64,000 bases of DNA from Ricinus communis. Its lineage: Eukaryota; Streptophyta; Magnoliopsida; Malpighiales; Euphorbiaceae. This document shows, one piece after another, positions 46,564 to 58,741 of this stretch (its first letter is position 1; each line of letters starts with the position of its first letter). The notes under the pieces are model-generated. The model had not been told where the DNA came from. It saw nothing but the letters and a program-made list of their open reading frames with translations, and did not search any database. The stretch lies in NCBI RefSeq assembly GCF_019578655.1, contig NC_063257.1, positions 17,236,001-17,300,000 on the forward strand, read 5' to 3'. The translations under genes and the position numbers were made by a program.

Positions 46564-47849
46564 ATGATTCATATTGAGTCCAGCTAAATGACTCAAGAAT
46601 AAAAAAGAAGCGCCCTTGAGAAGCATTCCCATTCTAGTTTTATGTTCTTTTCTTCGATCCACTTTTATGTTATCATTCGTTGCATGCTTGTTGATCTTTA
46701 GAATAATTACTTTTTATATTAAACATAGTTGTATGAACTTAGGGTTGGAATAACTTATGTCGGATTTTTAGTAATCGGTGAAGTGGGACTTTCCCGTTTG
46801 ATTCATTTACTTGATTTATGGCCTAAATATGTGCGTATATGTGTCAAATGCAAGTAGGGAGTTTGACAACTCGAGATGGCGAAGAAAAGCCCGGAATCAA
46901 CCCTTTCACCATGGTTTCTGTGGCCATCACGAGCTATAACACCAAGTTGTGCTCATCAGCACGACCGGAGTCAAGCCGTGATGAGAAAACACATGTAGAA
47001 TGGGGGATTTCAACCATTTACCATGGCTTCCGAAGGCACCACAGGTTACATCACCAGGCCGTGTCGGTCACCACGCTTGTGATGAATATACACTTAAAGC
47101 ACAAAGGAAAACTCGACCACACGGCTCAAGGCACCGCGGCAAGAATACCAGTGTCTTTGGTCAAGACTACGGCGTGCCCCCTACCCGTGCCAAATGGTGC
47201 AATATTAAAGCTTTAGGGCTCGTGAGGAGTCTGGCCGATCCTGCAGGCGCCCTCGCCTGCGCGTCTTGACCCGTGCCTATAAAAAGGGGAGCTTTCAAAA
47301 ATTTTCCTACCCTCTTTCTAAGCTCCAAGGTGTTGTTTTCTTCCATTTCTCTGATTCTTCTTACCTTTCTCAGCAATTTCAAGTAAGTCTTTTCACTTTT
47401 TGCTTTTATTTGTTTTAATTTGGTTTTTCTTTTATGCATATACTTTATTGAGGACATGCTAGTATGTTTTGGTAGTTTTACTTTGTTACATTGTTTCCAT
47501 ATGACCTCAGCTAGATTTAATTTATATTAGTTGCTATGTTTGCTGTGAATTTGACTATGAAATGATAAGTGTGGGGTTTGGCAGAAATAAAGTTTATCTA
47601 TGGCATTTTATTATGAACATTTTTTAGCATAAAGTTGCGTTAGTTGGTGCATGATAAAGTAGGCTGGAATGTATTTGTTAATTAGTTTATGTAGGAGATT
47701 GAGGCTTTAATCTTTTGTTAAGTCTAAAGTTTTATGTTAGTCAAATTATAGCCGTTATGTTGTTTAATTTTCGGTAGAATTTCTGACTAACTTGATTTCT
47801 TGTTCGAATAACTAATGATTCATTGCATTAGGTAATATGAAGGACCGCG
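46564..47849 (+). promoter_or_regulatory. Q spacer with LTR-like internal promoter
   Basis: After a conserved GAGTCCAGCTAAATGACTC (46575-46593) there is noncoding DNA. Then comes a GC-rich zone (46860-47275) with repeated ACCACGG/CCGTG motifs like those in the LTR U3 regions, and a TATA box CTATAAAAAGG at 47277. A donor-like CAAGTAAGT lies near 47380 and an acceptor-like TTAG near 47830, before the ORF that starts about 47850. This looks like a separate promoter and leader for the downstream ORF. ORFs inside the GC-rich zone are judged chance. Confidence 0.45.
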
Positions 47850-49397
47850 ATCAATCATGAAGAAAGCAACCGAAACGCGTCGCTACCAGCAAGCGATCAC
47901 ATGGTGAAGGAACATCTTCCTCCACTTCACCAGCACCAGAACCAGCACCAGCACCTCCACCTCCACCGCAACAGCAACTAGTCCGAGCTCGAAGAGCACC
48001 AGCTGCGAATCCACCTGCACTTGGTCGTCATCCATTATAGACATTCCCCAATGCAAATAACGAAAGTCGATTCCAAGTCATGAGATAGAAGCAAGTGATG
48101 GCGGGTCGTTGCATTGACTTCATATCCCTAGAAAGAGTGGGATGTGCGCACTCTGTTTGAAACTTTGCCATATGCGTGATTTTTTGACATCATTGAGTCA
48201 ACCTACCGTGAGCTTACGATTGAATTCCTCAGCACTTTCTTCCTGCAGTAACAAATCACAAACTGGCATCAGCCTGATGTAGTTTACTTCAGACTTGGGG
48301 GAAGGGAGTTCTCAATGTCAGTCCTACAATTTAGCATTCACTTGGGATTATGGACTGAACAGGAGACCTCAGGGGAGGAGTATCAGGGATGTCTTTACAT
48401 CAACCCACTATCATACGACACCATGTGGGACTCATTGGTACTTAGGTCGGAATCATACTACCCCAGCAGGTCTAAGGCATCTAGCCTTCCGGATCATCTC
48501 CGCTATCTCCATAACTTATTAGCTTACACGATTACAGGCAGGGGAGATAGTTTTGGAGCGGTAACACAGACTGATGTCTTCATCCTCTGGGCTATGCAAC
48601 ATCAGAAGAAGCTTGACTTGGGATATTTGTTGGCTCGACAAATCCGTTCATTTATAGTAGACGCCCATAAGAAAATGCATTGTTGTTTTGACCCGTATGT
48701 AACTAGGTTAGCCAAGAGACTGGATGTATTAGACGACTGTCTGTCAGAGCTTTCAAAGATTGGTGACATGACACCACTAGGGATCAGACAGATGATCAAA
48801 ATGCAGATGACCACGGCTACTTGACATTCACATAGTATAGAATACAGGCTTGTGAACACAATAATCAAGGAGGCTAGAGAGGCAGCGGCTATAGGAGCCT
48901 AATATCCAACGGCTGGGATTCCGGATGTTAGGATTCCTAACCCAGCTAGAGTGTTTATGCCTACATCTGGAGCCTCATCCTCTTATTCTGTAGGGACATC
49001 GAGTGCTCAGATTAGTGCTTTGGCTGACCTTGTAGATCGAGTCTACGATGTACATCAACAGAACTATACTGAGTTTGCATAGCAGAGAAAGGAGTTTGGG
49101 CAGTTTCAAGAGGAGACTAGGGCACAGTTTTACGGTTTGAACAGTATGCTCTAGTAGCTTATGACAGGGTTGGAGAGGCAGGCCACCCAGACAGACGTAA
49201 TAGTGGAGCAGATGAAAAAGATGATGGATGCTGGAGCACAAAATCAGCAGTTCAATGATTATATGGACTTTGATATGGCAGGATGCTTCACGGACCCTGT
49301 GCCACCACCGCCCCCTCCTTCAACGACTTTCCTTACTCCTCATCTTCCAGCAAATCCAACCAGTGAGGATACGCCATTAGTAGACTACCAGCAGTGA
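47850..49397 (+). pseudogene. ATHILA ORF1-like (third ORF of Q)
   Basis: The frame must be followed across stops and shifts. It has a Ser/Pro-rich start (SSSTSPAPEPAPAPPPPP, about 47918), then AGRCIDFISLE and YRELTIEFLSTFFLQ near 48205-48250. The best open part, 48315-48824, reads FSIHLGLWTEQETSGEEYQG, HNLLAYTITGRGDSFGAVTQ and TDVFILWAMQ. A coiled, Gln-rich part and a proline tail (DPVPPPPPPSTTF) end at 49397. This order fits the ATHILA ORF-1 family of Athila-type elements, whose function is unknown (an envelope-like role has been proposed for some). No clear membrane segment survives here. At least five in-frame stops. Confidence 0.6.
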
Positions 49398-50769
49398 AAC
49401 AAAAACTTGTGCTATTTAGTTTATTCTTTCGTAATTAATGACTTAATTCACACACTAGTACTTGATTGTCCCTCTTTATCTTCTGTTCTTAAAAGCAATT
49501 TCACTGTATTCAATATGTCAATTTGGCCGGGTTAAACCAATGTTACTTGAGTTCCTTGCGAATTTACAACCTTTGATTGTGAACTTTGATTATGCCAATC
49601 TCGTATTCAATTTATGTGATGATTCAATTGATAAGTCTGGGAACCAATTGCAAATTTTAGCTACTTCAAACGTGAGTTTTTGAACCAAAAAAATTGAGCA
49701 TCCATTGCACATTATGCTCATGAATTTTCTTGTTTAAGTATGCGTTGTACTTACTTTCGTTTCAAGAACTTGCTCTATAATGCTTGTTGCGGTTACATGA
49801 ATTTTTGAATACCATTAGATGATTTGGGCGACTTAGGATTTCACCACATCTGGCCAAAAGGCTACCCTCTGTTTCCATTAGTCAGCCAGTTTGAGCCATA
49901 ATGTTTTCTTTATAATTTACACCTAATCACTACGCATACACCATTCTTTACACCTGTCTTTCCTTTCACCCTGTATACTGAGTAATTATGTGTTATGTTT
50001 CTTTATTTATGGGATCATAGTGCCTAACATTGTCTTTAATTCACTTAATCTTTTCAGTCATCCTTTGATGCTCCTTTCAATCCAAATTGGATATTTATTC
50101 TTATTGCTTATGTCAATAACCACAGCAGCCCCTATATAAGCTGCTATAATATATATACATAGTATATATAAAAAAAGAGAAGAAATATATAGAAAAAAAA
50201 GAAAAAGAAAAAAATTATTAATTACTTCTTAGCGTTTAGCTCTTCTGAATTTAACTCTTGTGAGCATCCTTTACTTCAAATAAGGCTTAGTGAATACTTT
50301 TATTGTTTAGCACTCAGTTCCTGAATCAATTAAGTGCATAATGTTTCAGTATACTTTACACTTCTATCTAAATATTCGTACCTTTACCTCAGCCTTATTA
50401 CAACCCTTGAAAAGACGTATTCAATTATTCATAGTAATGAAGATGAGATTTATGAGCAAGCTTATGGTAAATAGGTTTTGTGCAGCTGCATTGAGGGAAT
50501 TTTCTTATTTACCTGTAAACACTGTGAGTGATTTGAGAGATTCCTATGAGGCAATGGTTCTTAGTCTTTAATGCTGATTTGTTATGTAAGTTGTGTTTCG
50601 AGATGATATCATTATAGTTCTTTCTTAAAGGTGTATAACTTATTAGTTACTTGAGTTTCATTCTTTATATGTTGAATAGGGTTGAGTTGTGAACTTTAGC
50701 ATGGATTCTGAGGGGTGATTGTTGCTTGTGCATGTATTGAGTTATTGATTGCTTGAGGACAAGCAAAAG
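49398..50769 (+). other. 3' noncoding region of Q
   Basis: No gene. It holds the same ordered blocks as Z and P: near 49523 (GCCGGGTTAAACCAATG), 49815 (GATGATTTGGGC), 50065 (CCTTTCAATCCAAAT), 50383 (TTACCTCAGCCTTATTACAAC) and 50450 (GAGCAAGCTTATGGTAA). The ORF at 50341-50571 lies across these blocks and is not conserved as protein. Confidence 0.6.
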
Positions 50770-51174
50770 CTTAAATGTGGGGTGATTTGATAGGCATCAT
50801 ATTATAAATATTTACATGCCCAATTGTTTATATTCTTGTGCATAATTATCTCGTTTTATGCTAGAATCACCTGTCTTTTAGTTCCTTTCACGTTTCAGGT
50901 CATTATCGAAGGACATTATCAATAATCAAGCGAAATATGCACAATTACGGACCAGAATCCATCAAATTGAGCAAGGACTAGCATTCCGAGGTTGAGCACG
51001 GCCTGGACTCCAGCCGTGCTGAATTTTCAAGTAGCTACCCTTCAAGAGTGCCATTTTGGCACGGTTTCCATAGCCACCACGGCCTCCACCACGGCCCGTG
51101 GTGGCTCAGCACCGGCTAGGGCATGGCCTGGAAGAGGTCAACAGAACTGAATGCGTAGGTTCAGCATGGCCTAG
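50492..51174 (+). repeat. 0.68-kb direct repeat of Q, left copy
   Basis: It contains the last 296 bp before the LTR plus LTR bases 50788-51174. It matches 58446-59116 except for substitutions and a 12-bp CTCCACCACGGC-type duplication present only here. P2 lies between the two copies. Confidence 0.85.
50770..50787 (+). other. Polypurine tract of Q (first copy)
   Basis: CTTAAATGTGGGGTGATT before LTR start TGATAGGC at 50788. The second copy is at 58724-58741, before the complete 3' LTR. Confidence 0.65.
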
Positions 51175-52482
51175 CACTAGTGAGTATCAAGGTCGTATCC
51201 CTGGAGATCGGGTGAACTTAAATTTACTACTGTTCGCTATGTGATCTAATCTGAAATAAGGTGTGAGAAGTCGAAATTACTTAACTAATGACGATGAATG
51301 CAAATAAATGAATGAACAGCAATTGACAATCGAAAGACAACCGTAACAAAAGAAGTAAACCCGAAAGGGACCTAAGTGATGGAATTCTAAGGTTGATTTT
51401 ATAAATTACCAATCTTGCTACCCGTGCCTAAATCCTGACTCAAACTCGGCTCCTCTCTCGAGCTCACCAAGTTCCTAAACCTGCTCTAACCTAATGGAAT
51501 CTCTTCCTATCAATTTATTACAGATTAGCATTAAGCATGATTTAGATCTATTAAGAGTTGTTAATTCTTAATCCAGCGAGTGAATTAACCTTATCTCTAA
51601 GTGTTAACTACCAGTTCTTACTATTCAATTTCCAGTTGTAACAAGCATTTCTCAATGTCACGAAACAACCCAAAAGACAATTAATTCAGCGTCTCAAATT
51701 AACTGAATCAAATTTTATTACTAAACAGCAAGAAGATTACAAGAATGGCAGTTAAAAATCCAATAATTAAGCACAATCCATCAACATAGGTGAACCCCAA
51801 TGGGTTCGGCAGCCCTAGTTACTCATAATGAAAGAAACAAATACAAAAGGAAATAAACAACAGAAAAGGAAATGAAACATGTAACCCCTCTTCTCTCGAA
51901 TCGGAGTAGAAATGTCGCAAGCACCGATTCTGAAACCAGCCTCAAGTATGGATTTCAGATGTCTCGGTCAATCATCTAGAAACTTTAACCTTTGCTTGAA
52001 TCCTCCAAATCAATCCTTTGAACTGACGTTGGTCTCCCGAAATGTCAAGAACAGAGGTGTAAAAGTAAGGGGTCGCGCGCGTAGAGAGTTTAGAAATCAG
52101 AAGCGGAACCCTGTCTCATTTTACGTGCGCCTACTTATAGGGAGAAGTGCCCTAGCCTGTGCCATGGCCCATGCCACGGCCCATGCAAATATGCACGGCC
52201 CGTGCAACGGGCAAGGGAGGGCGTGCAAATGTGCATGGCCGTGCAGAGGCCTCGAATTTTGCGCTAATCAAGGAATCGACTCTGAAAAAATCTAATATGC
52301 GTAAATCATCCATATAGCTTGGTTTCTGTCTGGAAATCAATCAATTTCCCATTAATGAGTCCGAAAACCTGAAAAACTCAGAAACATACCAAAGTGCGAT
52401 CAAACAGGAATAAATATGACTCAAATACACGAATAATCGACTGATAAACAATCAATAAATATGCATAGAATCATCTACATCA
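51175..52482 (-). mobile_element. 3' LTR of P2, end truncated
   Basis: Starts (minus) TGATGTAGATGATTC at 52482 and is full length except for its last ~50 bases, which are replaced by Q sequence at a GCCTAG shared by both (51169-51174). It is preceded by the PPT, read on the minus strand as GTGTGGGGTAGTT (52483-52495). Confidence 0.85.
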
Positions 52483-54363
52483 AACTACCCCACACATAAG
52501 CGTTTGCTTATCCTCAAGTAATCAACAACTCACTCCTCAAACAGATACCAAATAACTCAATCAAATACTTTGCAGGAGGTTAGCTCAAAACAAGTCTTAA
52601 TACTCCGTGACGAATTTCCTTAAAATCCCCAAATCACTAAATCCTTGAGACAGAGAACAAAGTTAATAAAGATACTAAAATTAAAATGATAAACCATCCA
52701 AACTGAGAATTTGAGAACCATGCCTTACAAGATGTCACTCAAAACACACAAGTGTATATAGGTGAAAGAATATCGTCAAGCTCTCAACACAAAAGTACAG
52801 AAAAAGGTGCTTACCATAAGCTTGCTTATAGATCTGATCTCCACTACTGTGAAATAGTCAATAAACATGATCAAAGGGTCTTGAGCCAGGTTGTAATGGG
52901 GTTAAGGTAGGGTACGGAGAAATATGGAAAGTGAGCTGAAAGTTGCTGGAAAATTATGCAGGTAATGCAAGAATATAGCCAAGGATCAGATGCTATACCA
53001 AGATTGAACACTAAGTTGCTCTAATAATAAGATAATACTCGAAATTTATTTATTTATTATTTATTATTATTTTTTTTATTTTTTTACTCCTGCAACAATA
53101 GGTAATGTAGGATGAAGTAATACAATGCTCGATCAAAGTAGTAAAATGATATGTACCATTTGGATTGAAGGGAGCATCTACGAAAATCTAGTAACTTAGT
53201 GAATATATGCAAATTGATCCAAAATGAAATGCAGCATAAACAAATATAATTTCCAACAATAATGGTAGAAAGAATGGTAGAATGAATAGAAGTGATAAAA
53301 TGAGTATCAGAGGTAAATTACAATGAAAGAGAAAGGCTAAGGCTCAAAATGGGTTCACTAAGGGAAAAAAAGGGGTTAGCCTTTTGGCCAAATTGTGTAA
53401 TTCCTAAGTGCCCAAATCATCTCATGACTATCAAAAATTCATGTAATCTCAAAAGTCATCACAAAGCAAGTTCTAGAAACAAAAAAATTCTGCACAATGC
53501 TCACTAATCAAAAACAAAAGGAGCATAAAAGCCTCACCATTTGAGTGGGATAAAATTGCATGAATTCTCAAACTAAAGTTTAAACAATCAAACAATCTAA
53601 TAAGCATCAATATTAACAGTGTTCTATATCCAAGATAAAGTAAAATGAAAAAATTAAGGAAAAACACCAGTTTTACCTAGCTTGATTGAAATTAAGAGAT
53701 TCGGTCATTGCCTTCTTTCAACAAGATTCGATAAAAAGCTATATGGGTATCCATTCAAAAGAGAAAAATTATCAACTACTTGATTAAAATAAAATTCAAG
53801 ATAAGGACAGTAAGAATGAACGAACTCAATCAATAAGGGAAATGAAAACAAGATTAAAACAGTAGAAACAAAATTGGTACCTGCACAAAGCTAAGGTACC
53901 TACCCCACACTTGAGAAAACAACATCCTCAAGATTAATGAACAAGGTAGGCACTCCAAAATAAAAGGAATAAAATACGCACAATGAAGCTAATTATGGGA
54001 GTCCACAAAAAAAACTGGAAAACTAAAAGAAAAACAAGACAACAGAAAGAGATAAAAACTAGAAAGTCCACTGGATACTGCCCTTGATGTGTGCTTTATC
54101 ACTCCAAAATATATTAGTCCTCAAAATTACACTATGAGGATTGAGTAGGCTAACTCCTGCAAAACTCAAGAATAAACACATCCCAAGCAACATCTAGTAA
54201 AAGGTTCAATAAAATAAAATCTCCTGAAAATAAAACAAACTAAAAACAAACTGAAGTATCTAACTAAAAAAAATAACTACATAAATAAAAAGATGTCCAA
54301 AAATTCAAAAAGCATAAATAGATTCGGGAATGCCTCCCGAAGGCGTTTCTTTTTGTGCGAGTC
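52483..54363 (-). other. 3' noncoding region of P2
   Basis: Counterpart of 41466-43361 with the same blocks in reverse and the hairpin at 54323-54341. The ACACTG palindrome is eroded (near 53920). No gene. Confidence 0.6.
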
Positions 54364-55390
54364 GTCTAGCTGGACTCTGCAGCAGCATTCCTGCATCGCG
54401 AGCAAATTGAGAAGGTGGGCTCAATGTAAGTTGGGGCTCGAGGCATATAAGCGCAATGAGAAGGTTCAATGTGTGCGGTAGATGACCAAGGAGGTGCTCT
54501 CCGCACCGAATTGGGATGCCCATTCATCCACTCCGAATTCTGGCTAAGTGACTTGTAAAAAACAAACTTGCAACTACCCTTCTCGGGTCTATCATAGCAC
54601 AAAGTCTCAAATTGATACAAGTTTTTTTCTTCAGATGAATAACACATATTAATAGGGAAAGAAACATGTATAGAGCATCATCCATTTGTACATCCTGTGG
54701 TTGTTTATTACATGCAGACCAATTCCATCAATACTACAAATGGCATGAACATGGTCGGTGGAAGAACTATCAAATGGGGGTAAACTAAAAGTAACACAGT
54801 CATCCCTTACATTAAGTTCTAACTTCGCCTCAAATATGTCTATTTTAGCTCTAGCTGTGACAAGGAAAGGTCTCTCCAAAATCAATGGTGCACTATGCTC
54901 ATTATCCATATCCATAACCACAAAGTCTACAGGAAATATGAACTTATCTACCTTGACTAGCACATTCTCCACAATTCCCCTAGGAAGCTTAACAGAACGG
55001 TCAACTAATTGAACATACATCCTAGCGGATTTTGCCTCCTCCAAACCTAGCTTATTGAACAAACTAGTAGGCATGACATTTATGCTAGCCTCCAAATCGG
55101 CTAATGCATCATCAACACACAAATTACCTAAAGTGCAAGGAATAGTGAAACTCCCTGGATCATGACGTTTCTCTGGCAACTTGCTCTGAAACACTGCTGA
55201 GCACTCCTCGTTAAGCTGAACATAGGCTACCTCCTCCAACTTCCTTTTTCTGCTAAGTATGTCCTTTAAGAACTTGGCATACTTCAACATCTGCTCCAAT
55301 GCATCAATAAAAGGCAAGTTAATATGCAGTTGTCTAAAAATATCTAGAAACTTACTGAACTGCTCTTGCGCCTCTGCTTGTTTGACTCTA
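54364..55390 (-). pseudogene. P2 protease domain plus tail
   Basis: The protease frame (55317-54649) matches P, but the active-site glycine is changed: ADLEASINVM instead of DLGAS. The tail (54647-54366) is in another frame, owing to a small indel near 54650, and is otherwise well conserved with P (FETLCYDRPEKGS, EWMNGHPNSV). It ends at the natural ESS-stop in the GAGTCCAGCTAGAYGACTC segment. The stop found in P at 41391 is an arginine codon here. Confidence 0.8.
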
Positions 55391-57008
55391 GCAGGTTAAG
55401 GAATCTTAGGTTGATATTCCCTGACTAGAATTGATTTCACCTTTTGTCCCTTAGGTTCCTTAACCTTACTGCTCGCCTCAACCTGCACATCAATAGTGGA
55501 GTCTTTAAAAACATGCTTGGAAGGAGCTGAAACTAACTTACCTGAACGCAAAGTGATGGCGTTCACGTGCTCCCTCGGGTTAGACTCAGTGGTGCTAGGG
55601 AGCACTCCTTGCTGTCTGTCAGACAACATCTTAGAGATTTGGCCAATCTAGGTCTCCAAGTTCTGAATCGAGGCCTGCTGGTTCCTAAGTGCACTATCAG
55701 TTTGCTGGAACCTCATCTCTGTAGATGTCACAAACTTCATCATAAGCTCCTCTAAATTTGATTTCTTTTCTGGTAGAGGAGGAGCTTGTCCAGGCCCAGC
55801 TGGCTGTTGCTGTGGCTGCTGATGAAGTCTTTGAAAATCAGGTGGACCCTGAGCATTATTGTTCCTCCAACTGATGTTGGGATGATTGTGCCACCCAGGG
55901 TTGTATGTGTTGCTGTAAGGATCGTTCTGCTGTCTTGGGGCATTCCCTATATAGCCAACCTGCTCAACATCAGAAGACATAACATAAACAGATGGAAAAG
56001 TAGAGGAAGACGAAGCAAACATACCTCCTGCAGTACAGTTCGCACTATAGTGCGGGCCACCACAAAACTCGCAGCCAACATTCGCTGCATGAACCGACAT
56101 CTAGAGTTGGTTAATCTTCTTGATCAAAAGCTCCACCTGAGTTGTCAAGCCTGCTGTATAATCAACTTGGTTGACCACTCCCTGTCTTCCTAGTCGGCTC
56201 CTAGAAGATTGCCACTGATAATTGTTCATGGCCATTTCCTCTATCAAATTCTGAGCCTGCTCGAGCGTCTTACTGTTTAGCACCCACCTGCTGCAGCATC
56301 CACCATCTGCCTCGTCGTAAGGCTTAACCCGTTGTAGAAGGTTTGAACCTACATCCATACTGGCAATCCGTGATGTGGGCAGCATCTCAAAAGATCCTTG
56401 AACCTCTCCCATGCATCGTACATGCTTTCATCATCAAACTGCACAAAAGAAGATATGTCATTTCTAAGTTTAGCAGTTTTAGCGGGAGAAAAATACTTAT
56501 ATAAAATTTTTTTGGCCAATGCCTTCCAGGTAGTAATTGCTTGCTATGGAAGAGATTGCAACCATCTCTTAGCTCTGTCCCTCAAGGAAAATGGAAAAAA
56601 TCTCAGCCGAATGGCGTCATCAGTTATTCCATTTATCTTGAATGTGTCATAAATCTCCAAAAAGTTAGAGATATGAGCATTGGGATCCTCGCTGGGCAAT
56701 CCTCCAAACTGTATGCTCTGCTGGATCATCTGGATAACATTGGCTTTTATTTCAAAGTTGTTGGCCGCTACAACAGGTCTGACTATACTAGTTTTCGTCC
56801 CATTCAAAGATGGTCGAGCAAACTCGTACATTGTCCTCTAATCGTCACCGGCCTGAGGGTTGAGGTTCTCCATCACGTCAGCTCCTTGAACTTGAACTGT
56901 AACTTCGTCCTCCTCCTCAACTGCCTGTAAATGTCGTCTCAATAATCTGAGAGAGTGCTCCAGGTAAGATAAGAGTGCTATGGGATCAGGGTTAGAGCTC
57001 CTGGTCAT
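55391..57008 (-). pseudogene. P2 gag
   Basis: Starts at ATG 57006-57008 (MTRSSNPDP). In-frame stops fall near 56833, 56542 and 56360, with a frameshift near 56280. It keeps the complete zinc knuckle CEFCGGPHYSANC (C-x2-C-x3-H-x4-C, about 56034-56072), which P has lost, and the later FASSSS...NDPYSNTYNPGW segment. The NLEELMMKFVTSTEMRFQQT segment lies at about 55735. Confidence 0.8.
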
Positions 57009-57137
57009 AAACTACCTGAAACCGACAACCAAACAACCACCAATCAATAAAAAAAATAAAATAAAGAATAAAGAATAAATAAATATATAGATAATGACTA
57101 AATTAACACAAAAAATTCACTCTAGTTCACCGTTAAT

Positions 57138-57155
57138 TCCCCGGCAACGGCGCCA
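57138..57155 (-). other. Primer binding site of P2 (tRNA-Asp)
   Basis: On the minus strand TGGCGCCGTTGCCGGGGA, a perfect 18-base complement of plant tRNA-Asp. It is the only perfect one among the three PBS in this window. Confidence 0.9.
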
Positions 57156-57161
57156 AAAACT

Positions 57162-58445
57162 TGATGGGCTACTGATGCAACCTACACCTAAGGCAGTGAA
57201 CCTATTGATGCAGCCTAGCACTAGTGAGTATCAAGGTCGTATCCCTGGAGATCGGGTAAACCTAAAGTTACTACTGTTCGCTATGTTATCTAATCTGAAA
57301 TAAGGTGTGAGAAGTCGAAATTACTTAACTAATGGCGATGAATGCAAATAACTGAATGAACAGCAACTGACAATCGAAAGACAACCGTAACAAAAGAAGC
57401 AAACCCGAAAGGGACCTAAGTGATGGAATTCTAAGGTTGATTTTATAAATTACCAATCTTGCTACCCGTGCCTAAATCCTGACTCGAACTCGGCTCCTCT
57501 CTCGAACTCACCAAGTTCCTAAACCTACTCTAACCTAATGGAATCTCTTCCTATCAGATTATTACAGATTAGCATTAAGAGTGATTTAGATCTATTAAGA
57601 GTTGTTAATTCTTAATCCGGCGAGTGAATTAACCTTATCTCTAAGTGTTAACTACCAGTTCTTACTATTCAATTTCCAGTTGTAACAAGCATTTCTCAAT
57701 GTCACGAAACAACCCAAAAGACAATTAATTCAACGTCTCAAATTAACTAAATCAAATTTTATAACTAAACAGCAAGAAGATTACAAGAATGGCAGTTAAA
57801 AATCCAATAATTAAGCACAATCCATCAACAAAGGTGAACACCAATGGGTTCGGTAGCCCTAGTTACTCATAATGAAAGAAACAAATATAAAAGGAAATAA
57901 ACAACAGAAAAGGAAATGGAACATGTAACCCTCTTCTCTCGAATCGGAGTGGAAATGTCGCAAGCACTGATTCTGAAACCAACCTCAAGTATGGAATTCG
58001 GATGTCTCGGTCAATCATCTAGAAACTTCAATCTTTACTTGAATCCTCCAAATCAATCCTTTGAATTGACGTTGGTCTCCCAAAATGTCAAGAACAAAGG
58101 TGTAGAAGTAAGGGGTCGCGCGCGTAGAGAGGTCAAAAACCAGAAGCGGAACCCTGCCTTATTTTATGTGCGCCTACTTATAGGCAGAAGTGCCCTAGCC
58201 CGTGCCATGGCCCGTGCAATTGCCCGTGCAAAGGCCTCGAATTGTGCCCTAATCAAGGAATCGACTCCGACAAACATCTAATATGCGTAAATCATCTATA
58301 TAGCTTGGTTTCTGCCCAGAAATCAATCAATTTCCCATCAATGAGTCCGAAAACCTGAAAAACTCAGAAACATACCAAAGTGCGATCAAACAGGAATAAA
58401 TATGACTCAAATACATGAATAAATGACTAATAGACAATCAATAAA
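57162..58445 (-). mobile_element. 5' LTR of P2, start truncated
   Basis: The inner end is intact (TGATGGGCTACTGATGC on the plus strand). The outer end stops at AATCAATAAAT, about 22 bases short of the LTR start, and Q sequence follows. A TATA box lies near 58177-58185 (minus), after CACGGGC/GCCCGTGC motifs. Confidence 0.85.
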
Positions 58446-58741
58446 TGAGGGGATTTTCTTATTTACTTGTAAACACTGTGAGTGATTTGAGAGATTTCTA
58501 TGAGGTAATGGTTCTTAGTCTCTAATGCTGATTTATTATGTAAGTTGTGTTTCGAGATGATATCATTATAGTTCTTTCTTAAAGGTGTATAACTTGTTAG
58601 TTACTTGAGTTTCATTCTTTATATGTTGGATAGGGTTGAGTTGTGAACTTTAGCATGGATTCTGAGGGGTGATTGTTGCTTGTGCATGTATTGAGTTATT
58701 GATTGCTTGAGGACAAGCAAAAGCTTAAATATGGGGTGATT
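58446..58741 (+). repeat. Second copy of Q pre-LTR region
   Basis: Matches 50492-50787, including the GACAAGCAAAAGCTTAAAT tract before the LTR. Together with the first part of the LTR it forms the right copy of the 0.68-kb direct repeat around P2. Confidence 0.85.

Larger units (their letters stand above)
51175..58445 (-). mobile_element. Element P2: second P-family element, reverse orientation
   Basis: On the minus strand: 5' LTR 57162-58445, PBS 57138-57155, gag, protease with tail, noncoding region, PPT and 3' LTR 51175-52482. Both outer LTR ends are truncated: about 50 bases are missing at the left and about 22 at the right. There is no short target duplication. The two LTRs are close to 95% alike by eye. 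Confidence 0.9.

Noticed and set aside
46839..47269. Two overlapping plus-strand ORFs after integrase of Q
   Set aside because: They fall in the GC-rich repeat-motif zone upstream of the TATA box; different frames, no similarity.
48295..48522. Short ORF overlapping the third ORF of Q
   Set aside because: Out of frame with the readable ATHILA ORF1-like frame at 48315-48824.
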